A stretch of 13,234 nt of DNA, from NCBI GenBank assembly GCA_002327885.1, contig DCUS01000029.1, forward strand, positions 3,586 to 16,819. The letters are read 5' to 3'. A program made the translations under genes and the position numbers. Under the pieces are notes generated by a model. It worked only from the letters and a program-made list of their open reading frames with translations. It ran no database searches and was not told where the DNA came from. How positions within the stretch are numbered: position 1 is the first letter of the stretch; each line of letters begins with the position of its first letter. This document shows, one piece after another, positions 1 through 4,546 of the stretch. This DNA comes from Syntrophaceae bacterium UBA2208. GTDB taxonomy: Bacteria; Desulfobacterota; BSN033; UBA1163.

Positions 1-1
1 C

Positions 2-274
2 GCATCCCGCGCAGCCGTTGACTCCGGATGGATACCGTACGAACATCAAGTAGGACAGACGGGGAAAACGGTTAAGCCAAAAATCTACATCGCTTGCGCC
101 ATTTCCGGCGCCATCCAGCACCTGGCGGGTATGAGGACATCGGACTGCATCGTGGCAATCAACAAAGACCCTGAGGCGCCGATATTCAAGAACGCAACAA
201 TCGGCATCGTAGGAGACTATAAGGTGGTAGTACCGAAGATGCTGGAAAAGTTTAAAAGGAAGCTGAATAAGTAG
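2..274 (+). CDS. etfA: Electron transfer flavoprotein alpha subunit, C-terminal part (5' end outside window)
   Basis: EtfA binds FAD and, with EtfB, shuttles electrons between cytoplasmic dehydrogenases and the quinone pool or other acceptors. Only the last 90 residues are here, open at the left edge. The visible part is the FAD-binding C-terminal domain: it contains VGQTGKTVKP, then IACAISGAIQHLAGM, then IVAINKDPEAPIF, in the order and spacing typical of EtfA, and ends with GIVGDYKVVVPKMLEKFK before TAG. The etfB partner would be expected just upstream, outside the window. The gene is on the + strand, convergent with the minus-strand block that follows, and is closed by a terminator at 291-318. 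Identification is firm from the conserved FAD-site motifs. Whether this copy serves fatty-acid oxidation, a bifurcating complex or another pathway cannot be told from this fragment. Confidence 0.95.
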   Translation, partial: ASRAAVDSGWIPYEHQVGQTGKTVKPKIYIACAISGAIQHLAGMRTSDCIVAINKDPEAPIFKNATIGIVGDYKVVVPKMLEKFKRKLNK

Positions 275-290
275 AACTGGTGAACTAAAC

Positions 291-318
291 AAAAGGGGAG
301 CCCACCGGCTCCTTTTTT
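291..318 (+). terminator. Rho-independent terminator of etfA
   Basis: GGAGCC (297-302), a four-base loop, GGCTCC (307-312) and a run of six T (313-318), preceded by AAAA that can extend the stem. It starts 16 bases after the etfA stop codon. Confidence 0.85.
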
Positions 319-607
319 CGTTATTTCTGATCGGTGATCGTGCGACTTTCTCTGAAATATAGTCTGTAAAACCAAGTCCCCTTCATCTCTAACAGCCAAT
401 CCTACGATCTCCGCTTTTGCAAGCCCTTGCAAAATTGGGGTCGTTTAGTGCACCTAACATGAAAGGGTTTAAGGTAAGCCTGGATATTTATTTAGAGAGA
501 AGGTTATACTAATAAGAAAAGAGGAAAATCCATGAAAATGGGTATAAATAGGGTATAAATAAAAAAATTAACGGGTCACGTACTATTGGCTAACCCCCTG
601 ATATTAT
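319..607. other. Non-coding gap between the etfA terminator and tRNA-Arg
   Basis: No convincing gene. The only notable local pattern is an AT-rich stretch with GGGTATAAAT repeated in tandem near 540-560. A minus-strand open frame crosses 217-432, but it runs antisense through the etfA terminator and the end of etfA and shows no recognisable domain. Confidence 0.5.
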
Positions 608-684
608 TGGCGCGCCCAGCCCGACTCGAACGGGCGACCTGCGGATTCGTAGTCCGACGCTCTATCCATCTGAGCTATGGGCGC
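608..684 (-). tRNA. tRNA-Arg(ACG), CCA encoded
   Basis: The reverse complement folds as a 77-nt cloverleaf. The acceptor stem GCGCCCA pairs with TGGGCGC, followed by discriminator G and a genome-encoded CCA. The D arm contains GCTCAGATGGATAGAGC. The anticodon arm is TCGGA-CTACGAA-TCCGC, giving anticodon ACG (read as ICG). The T arm is GCCCG-TTCGAGT-CGGGC. The outermost anticodon-stem pair (27-43) is a mismatch. It is the last of the minus-strand tRNA genes downstream of serS. Confidence 0.95.
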
Positions 685-704
685 CTCCATTTGGCTTTCG
701 GAAC

Positions 705-1007
705 CTACTTCGCAGAGATGATTTCAACCTGAGAAGCCACATTATGACCTCTTTTTAGATAATAGGTTACTTTCACCCGCTCAGCAACACCTGGCAATCG
801 AGAAGGGATATAGACCGTCCGCCTTCCAATGGCAAAATACATGGTTTCTCCCTTATCCCCCTTCACAGTTAATTGCTCTTTATAAAGACTCTCCACTTTG
901 CCTTCAAAAAAGAAATATTGCTGAGCCGAAGCTTCTCTTAATCCAACTGAAACCAAAATTCCAACTACGATCACCAAAATTACCCATCTTGTAGAAAATT
1001 TTTGCAT
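705..1007 (-). CDS. Small exported protein of unknown function
   Basis: A 100-residue protein. The start at 1007 is chosen because AGGAGG sits seven bases upstream of this ATG; an in-frame ATG at 1028 would place that ribosome site inside the gene. The N-terminus is a classical signal peptide: MQKFSTRW, then a hydrophobic stretch (VILVIVVGILVSVGL), then an AxA-type cleavage site at ASA-QQ near residue 29. The mature part of about 70 residues (FFFEGKVESLYKEQLTVKGD ... PGVAERVKVTYYLKRG) resembles small beta-barrel, DUF5666-like periplasmic proteins, but that is only an impression of fold. No cysteine, metal site or catalytic motif is seen. It lies between tRNA-Ser(GCU) and tRNA-Arg on the same strand. 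No function is proposed. Confidence 0.75.
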   Translation of the reverse strand: MQKFSTRWVILVIVVGILVSVGLREASAQQYFFFEGKVESLYKEQLTVKGDKGETMYFAIGRRTVYIPSRLPGVAERVKVTYYLKRGHNVASQVEIISAK

Positions 1008-1080
1008 TCCCTGTCCTCCTCTATCCATAAGTTAATTCTTTTATATTAGCTGGCCTGCCAGCCGAAGCCTTGGCATAGAT

Positions 1081-1173
1081 TGGCGGAGAGAGAGGGATTC
1101 GAACCCTCGATCCCGTTTTAAGCGGGATACTCGCTTAGCAGGCGAGCCCCTTCGGCCTCTCGGGCATCTCTCC
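1081..1173 (-). tRNA. tRNA-Ser(GCU), CCA encoded
   Basis: 93 nt on the reverse complement. The acceptor stem GGAGAGA pairs with TCTCTCC, followed by G and encoded CCA. The anticodon arm CTCGC-CTGCTAA-GCGAG gives anticodon GCT. The long class II variable arm ATCCCG-CTTAAAA-CGGGAT is typical of tRNA-Ser. The T arm is GAGGG-TTCGAAT-CCCTC. It lies downstream of serS and tRNA-Ser(UGA). A short palindrome (1049-1062, GCTGGC-CT-GCCAGC) lies just after its 3' end. Confidence 0.96.
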
Positions 1174-1251
1174 GGTTTAAACTGTTAAACGATGGACTCC
1201 GAACTCTTAACTTGCTTGTTGCCTTGCTCGCCACGAACCCTACGTGGTTCG

Positions 1252-1339
1252 TGGCGGAGGGAGTAGGATTCGAACCCACGTCCCCTTTCGGAGAAGCGGT
1301 TTTCAAGACCGCCGCCTTAAACCACTCGGCCATCCCTCC
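1252..1339 (-). tRNA. tRNA-Ser(UGA), CCA encoded
   Basis: 88 nt on the reverse complement. The acceptor stem GGAGGGA pairs with TCCCTCC, followed by G and CCA. The D arm contains GCCGAGTGGTTTAAGGC. The anticodon arm is GCGGT-CTTGAAA-ACCGC, anticodon TGA. The class II variable arm is TTCTCCGAAAGGGGA-like. The T arm includes GGGTTCGAATCC. Its 5' half (1304-1339 plus seven flanking bases) is duplicated exactly at 1646-1688, and the stop codon of the GIY-YIG ORF lies within it, so this appears to be a rebuilt tRNA gene. As the only complete UGA serine tRNA here, it is probably the functional one. Confidence 0.96.
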
Positions 1340-1346
1340 GTCTTTT
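1304..1346 (-). repeat. 43-base direct repeat, copy A (5' half of intact tRNA-Ser plus flank)
   Basis: Identical to 1646-1688 over 43 bases. It covers positions 1-36 of tRNA-Ser(UGA), up to the middle of the anticodon, plus seven bases upstream of the tRNA. The two copies are 342 bases apart and bracket the GIY-YIG gene. Confidence 0.9.
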
Positions 1347-1586
1347 AAAACTCTCTTTAATCCATCTTCTCCCAACACCTGACTTTAAAAATATTTCCTT
1401 TTTGCGGGCCTCTGTATAATCTGAGGTTTGCTCTTCATAAAAGAGTCTCCATGGACGCCCTGACTTTGTCGATTTATTCTTCCCTGCATTATGTGATTTT
1501 AAACGCTTATCTGCACCACCCTCTCTACTCGAACCAACATAAAATTTATTTGTAACTTCACTATGCAAAATATAAACACAAGGCAT
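1317..1586 (-). CDS. Stand-alone GIY-YIG domain nuclease overlapping tRNA-Ser
   Basis: An 89-residue protein that is essentially one GIY-YIG nuclease domain of the UvrC/Uri type. The two strand motifs are VYIL (4-7) and FYVGSS (15-20), followed by the catalytic-arginine helix ADKRLKSHN (25-33), STKSGRPW (39-46) and an acidic helix EARKKEIFLKSG (59-70) carrying the metal-binding glutamate. Length and architecture match the small single-domain family. The reading frame enters the 5' end of tRNA-Ser(UGA), and the last seven residues (RDGRVV and neighbour) and the TAA come from tRNA sequence; such tails are a by-product of insertion at a tRNA. No strong ribosome site precedes the ATG. Small GIY-YIG proteins are often annotated as putative endonucleases without proven targets. 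The flanking 43-base repeats suggest it belongs to a mobile unit (see findings). Family call is confident; role is inference. Confidence 0.85.
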   Translation of the reverse strand: MPCVYILHSEVTNKFYVGSSREGGADKRLKSHNAGKNKSTKSGRPWRLFYEEQTSDYTEARKKEIFLKSGVGRRWIKESFKRRRDGRVV

Positions 1587-1616
1587 ATTAAACCGCTCTT
1601 ACCATAACCGGTTTTT

Positions 1617-1645
1617 CCGCCAAAGGCGGACCCGCCTCAGGTGGG
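1617..1645. repeat. Two adjacent hairpins abutting the split tRNA-Ser half
   Basis: CCGCC-AAA-GGCGG (1617-1629) is followed at once by CCCGCC-TCA-GGTGGG (1631-1645). The second hairpin ends exactly where repeat copy B begins. This resembles an interspersed palindromic repeat or the end structure of a small mobile unit. The 11-mer CGCCTCAGGTG recurs at 3432-3442. Confidence 0.6.
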
Positions 1646-1688
1646 CAAGACCGCCGCCTTAAACCACTCGGCCATCCCTCCGTCTTTT
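1646..1688 (-). pseudogene. tRNA-Ser(UGA) 5' half (direct repeat copy B)
   Basis: Positions 1646-1681 reproduce the first 36 nt of tRNA-Ser(UGA), and 1682-1688 its upstream flank, with no mismatch to 1304-1346. The copy stops inside the anticodon and passes directly into the hairpins at 1617-1645. No 3' half follows, so it cannot make a tRNA. Perfect identity implies a recent event or one maintained by recombination. Confidence 0.85.
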
Positions 1689-1755
1689 TCTCGATAGCTT
1701 TATCCTCTATCAAAAAGATTACAGCCTTTAATATTTTTTGCTTCTATCAAAACAA

Positions 1756-1879
1756 GGAGTAGGATGGGGCCGCTCGCTTCGCTCCCTCCGCCTCTCCTGC
1801 GGGTCGCCGAACCCTCGTCCTGAGATCATCGGGAATCCCGTTTTAGACGGGACGCCTTAAACCACTCGGCCATCCCTCC
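1756..1879 (-). pseudogene. Disrupted tRNA-Ser-like copy C
   Basis: Positions 1853-1879 match the 5' end of tRNA-Ser(UGA) through the D arm (29 identical bases including flank, up to 1881). The minus strand then continues TCCCG-TCTAAAA-CGGGA (1836-1852), a five-pair stem with a seven-base loop exactly where the anticodon arm should be but unlike the tRNA-Ser arm. After that come GC-rich palindromic sequence and finally GGAGTAGGAT on the + strand (1756-1765), which matches the T-arm/acceptor side of the real gene. The expected acceptor 3' strand TCCCTCC is absent. The simplest reading is a tRNA-Ser copy interrupted by a repeat element at the anticodon arm. Confidence 0.6.
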
Positions 1880-1923
1880 GTTTTTGAATAATGCAAAGCG
1901 CATAGGGCATAGCGTTTTTAATA

Positions 1924-3204
1924 TTACTTCCTCTTTTCGATTCGTTCGACGCCGTATAAATAGGGTTGTAAGACCTCCGGGATGATCACACTCCCGTCAG
2001 CCTGTTGATAATTCTCTAAGATGGCCACCAATGTCCTTCCGACAGCCAATCCCGAACCATTAAGGGTATGGACATATTCGGTCTTCGACTTCCCTGAAAT
2101 GCGGTACCGGATTTTTGCCCTTCGGGCTTGAAAATCCTCAAAGTTACTGCATGACGAAATCTCTTTAAACGTATTTTGGCCTGGAAGCCAAACCTCAATA
2201 TCATAAGTCTTTGAAGCCGAAAACCCTAAATCCCCTGAACAAAGATTGACCACCCGATAGGGGAGTTTCAACCTTTTTAAAACCTCTTCTGCGTTAGAGA
2301 GGAGTTTTTCTAATTCATCATAAGAATTTTCAGGTTTGGCGAATTTCACCAACTCCACTTTATTGAACTGATGTTGCCGAATCAAACCCCGTGTATCCTT
2401 TCCATAAGAACCAGCCTCTTTTCTGAAACAGGGGGTGTAGGCGGTATAGTAAAGAGGAAGTATCTTTTCCTCAAGGACTTCATCCTGATGGATATTTGTC
2501 ACAGGAACTTCAGCCGTCGGGATAAGGAAGTAATCGGTTCCCTCCACCTTGAATAGCTCCTCTTCAAATTTTGGGAGCTGTCCTGTCCCGGTCATCGTCG
2601 TCCGATTGACCATAAAGGGGGGAAGCACTTCACGATATCCATGTTCTCGTGTATGGAGATCCAGCATGAAATTAATCAAAGCCCTTTCCAGTTTTGCTCC
2701 AAGATCCCAATAGAGGGTAAACCGTGCTCCAGTGATCTTCGCTCCATTCTTAAAATCGAGAATTCCTAAGTCCTCACCCAAATCCCAATGGGCTTTGGGT
2801 TCAAAATCGAATTTGGGGATCTCACCCCATCTCCTGACCTCAGCGTTGTCCAACGAATCTTTTCCCACCGGAACTGAGGGATGGGGAAGATTCGGCACGA
2901 GGAGGAGAAAATCCTGCAGGGTTTTCCCTTTTTCTTCGATAATCCCATCAAATCCCTTCAATTCAGTGGAGACTTTCTTCATTTCCTCAATCATCTCTGA
3001 GACGTCCTGGCCTTCTCTTTTTTTCTTACTCACCTCATCAGAGACTTTTTTCTGAAGGGCCCTCAGCCTCTCCCATTCCTGTATCGCCTTTCTTCGTTCT
3101 CCATCGATCAAGACAAACTGGTCCAGATTGATGGCCTGGCCTCTTAATGCCAACCTTTCTCTCACCTCATCGAGATGTTCCCGAATATATTTAGCTTCAA
3201 GCAT
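1924..3204 (-). CDS. serS: Seryl-tRNA synthetase
   Basis: This class II aminoacyl-tRNA synthetase charges tRNA-Ser (and tRNA-Sec) with serine in the cytoplasm. The protein is 426 residues, the normal SerS length, when started at the ATG at 3204 (MLEAKYIREHLDEVRERLALRG, the usual SerS N-terminus), with GGAG five bases upstream. The frame is open a further 26 codons upstream, but that extension is not SerS-like. Residues about 30-105 are the long antiparallel coiled-coil arm that grips the tRNA-Ser variable arm. The catalytic domain follows, with TAEVPVTNIH, motif 2 PCFRKEAGSYGKDTRGLIRQ and FNKVELVKF, and motif 3 LNGSGLAVGRTLVAILENYQ near the end. The tRNA-Ser(UGA) and tRNA-Ser(GCU) genes lie downstream on the same strand. 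I saw no T-box antiterminator motif upstream. A possible promoter lies at 3241-3269. Confidence 0.97.
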   Translation of the reverse strand: MLEAKYIREHLDEVRERLALRGQAINLDQFVLIDGERRKAIQEWERLRALQKKVSDEVSKKKREGQDVSEMIEEMKKVSTELKGFDGIIEEKGKTLQDFLLLVPNLPHPSVPVGKDSLDNAEVRRWGEIPKFDFEPKAHWDLGEDLGILDFKNGAKITGARFTLYWDLGAKLERALINFMLDLHTREHGYREVLPPFMVNRTTMTGTGQLPKFEEELFKVEGTDYFLIPTAEVPVTNIHQDEVLEEKILPLYYTAYTPCFRKEAGSYGKDTRGLIRQHQFNKVELVKFAKPENSYDELEKLLSNAEEVLKRLKLPYRVVNLCSGDLGFSASKTYDIEVWLPGQNTFKEISSCSNFEDFQARRAKIRYRISGKSKTEYVHTLNGSGLAVGRTLVAILENYQQADGSVIIPEVLQPYLYGVERIEKRK

Positions 3205-3240
3205 CGTATCTCCAAATGATGGAAAAAATGGAATATTGGA

Positions 3241-3269
3241 ATAATGGTATAAAGAAACAAAAAAATCAA
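3241..3269 (-). promoter_or_regulatory. Possible serS promoter
   Basis: On the minus strand TTGATT (3269-3264), a 17-base spacer, then CATTAT (3246-3241), about 35 bases upstream of the serS start. Each box matches the sigma70 consensus at four of six positions. An exact 11-base inverted repeat, TGGAATATTGG (3229-3239) and its complement at 3301-3311, brackets the region. It could be an operator or just local AT-rich repetition. Confidence 0.35.
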
Positions 3270-3345
3270 TCCCGCTGCTCACAAAGTCATTTCCAACCCT
3301 CCAATATTCCAGAGTTTTAGTCTTTGAGTTGTATAAAAACCTTAT

Positions 3346-3516
3346 AAAAAGGGCGGTGGGTGTGCTGAAAAACCTTTACAGCGGCACCTTTAAGTGTTTT
3401 GCTGCTCAGTTTTCAAGCCTATGGCAAAGGTCGCCTCAGGTGACATCGTATGTTACCCGTAAACCCTAAAAAATCCGCAGTTGTAAAGGATCGGAAGCAC
3501 ACTCGCCTCCCTTTTT
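3346..3516. ncRNA. Candidate structured RNA of unknown class, about 170 nt
   Basis: Nested complementary arms are visible. The outer 21-base arms 3346-3366 and 3496-3516 pair at 18 of 21 positions. Inside, 3373-3384 (CCTTTACAGCGG) pairs fully with CCGC (3475-3478) and TGTAAAGG (3482-3489) around a three-base bulge. Within that lie ACCTTT/AAAGGT (3386-3391/3426-3431) and a hairpin 3437-3446/3450-3459. The outer stem ends in five T on either strand. On the + strand two of the three outer mismatches become G-U pairs, on the minus strand none do, so + is weakly favoured. TATAAA boxes just upstream on + are weak promoter candidates. Size would fit 6S RNA, but I cannot match a conserved motif. A non-coding inverted-repeat element or, on the minus strand, a serS leader are alternatives. 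No ORF is present. Confidence 0.5.
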
Positions 3517-3563
3517 AATTCAACGTTAAGGTTAACAATATCATCAATTTCATGTGAAATCAA

Positions 3564-4154
3564 TTATTGTCTTTTAACTAAATCGGGCTTGGGGGAGATG
3601 GGCTGCCTCAAAGAAAGATGACCGGCAATGGTCTCGATGGGCTTTCCATCAATGAGGATTTGTACTCGCTTGATTTGTGGAAAATTGAGGCTGAGGGAAT
3701 TGACAATCGAGTAGACCGTCATCATCTCCGCAGTGCTTCCCCGGGGATGATCTTTTGAAAGGGCCTGGTTAAAATTAACTTTGGCCAATCCTGCCTCATT
3801 GATCTGAAGGGTCAATAATTTTGTTCTGGGAGGAAGGGTTGGGGTCAGTTCTCCCTCCGGACCATGAATCAGTTCGTCAATTGTCTCTTTTATCTCCTCT
3901 TTGACATCCTTCTTTTTAAAGATTTTTCTCTTTTCCCCGACCAGATATTCCCCCTCACTATCTGAAAAGTAGAGGAAGACTTCCTTCTTCTTTTCCACGG
4001 TGGTCGTTTTTTCCAACCGCGGCTTAAACGAATGAATGATGTCTTGACGGAAAAGATAAAAAATCAATCCAATCATTCCCATCAGGATCAGCAAAAATAG
4101 TATCTTGCCTCCCCTGCTTTTTTTAGGGGTTCTTTTCTTTCGTTTTGCTTTCAT
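3564..4154 (-). CDS. GerMN domain protein, membrane-anchored
   Basis: A 196-residue protein: a very basic N-terminus (MKAKRKKRTPKKSRGGK), one membrane segment at about residues 17-36, a charged linker, and a GerMN domain from about 59 to 183. Recognisable GerMN features are VFLYFSDSEGEYL at the domain start, the helix IKETIDELIHGPEG, the strand KLLTLQINEAGLAKVNFN, and the C-terminal VQILIDGKPIETIAGHLSL followed by QPI. The domain is named from spore-germination protein GerM. Outside Firmicutes it occurs in envelope proteins of unclear role and often near amidases or DNA repair genes, so nothing about sporulation should be inferred. The topology places the domain outside the cytoplasmic membrane. 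The start is 11 bases after the stop of the upstream DUF4870-type gene, so the two are probably co-transcribed. Confidence 0.85.
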   Translation of the reverse strand: MKAKRKKRTPKKSRGGKILFLLILMGMIGLIFYLFRQDIIHSFKPRLEKTTTVEKKKEVFLYFSDSEGEYLVGEKRKIFKKKDVKEEIKETIDELIHGPEGELTPTLPPRTKLLTLQINEAGLAKVNFNQALSKDHPRGSTAEMMTVYSIVNSLSLNFPQIKRVQILIDGKPIETIAGHLSLRQPISPKPDLVKRQ

Positions 4155-4165
4155 GGAAAACCCGC

Positions 4166-4492
4166 CTAAGGACCTGACTTCCCTTCTGCCATTTTCCCAA
4201 CAATCGGCAATGCATATCGTTTTCCCTGAAGGGCTTTAATCATGAGGAGGAGCCACAGAATGAGGGCTAAAACCATGATTAGGACCCCGATGACAGGAAT
4301 CCATCCTAAAATGAGTGAAATAACGAAAAGACCCAGAAAGGTAATGGTGGATTGCATCGCATGAAACTTCACAAAACTGCTTTTTTTTTCCACCACTAAA
4401 AAGACTATTCCTGTGACAAATCCGAAAAGGTAACAAAGAAACGCAGCCACATTTTCATCCAATCCTGTGCTCGATTTCTCTCTTTCGTCCAT
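4166..4492 (-). CDS. DUF4870/Tic20-like small membrane protein
   Basis: A 108-residue protein with a charged N-terminal tail (MDEREKSSTGLDENVAA) and three hydrophobic segments at about 16-34, 48-66 and 68-87, ending in a short charged tail. The stretch AFLCYLFGFVTGIVFLVVEK followed by VKFHAMQST is the signature of the DUF4870 (UPF0132, Tic20-like) family: helix, lysine-rich turn, and a conserved F-H-A-x-Q at the start of helix 2. AGGAGG lies six bases upstream of the ATG. The biochemical role of the family in bacteria is unknown. It follows uvrA by 54 bases and precedes the GerMN gene by 11, all on the same strand, consistent with one transcription unit. Confidence 0.88.
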   Translation of the reverse strand: MDEREKSSTGLDENVAAFLCYLFGFVTGIVFLVVEKKSSFVKFHAMQSTITFLGLFVISLILGWIPVIGVLIMVLALILWLLLMIKALQGKRYALPIVGKMAEGKSGP

Positions 4493-4546
4493 AAAATTCC
4501 TCCTTTCCCAATCTGACCAATAGTGCTTTTTAAAAATTCTGTCAAG

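Noticed and set aside
217..432. 71-codon minus-strand open frame at the etfA end
   Set aside because: It runs antisense through etfA and its terminator hairpin and has no recognisable domain or ribosome site.
1118..1378. 86-codon minus-strand open frame across the two tRNA-Ser genes
   Set aside because: It is a translation of tRNA sequence (its MAEWFKA-type peptide is a familiar artefact of reading through tRNA-Ser), not a gene.
3205..3563. T-box leader for serS
   Set aside because: The region has strong pairing, but no AGGGTGG-type antiterminator core and no specifier-loop pattern was visible, so no T-box is called.
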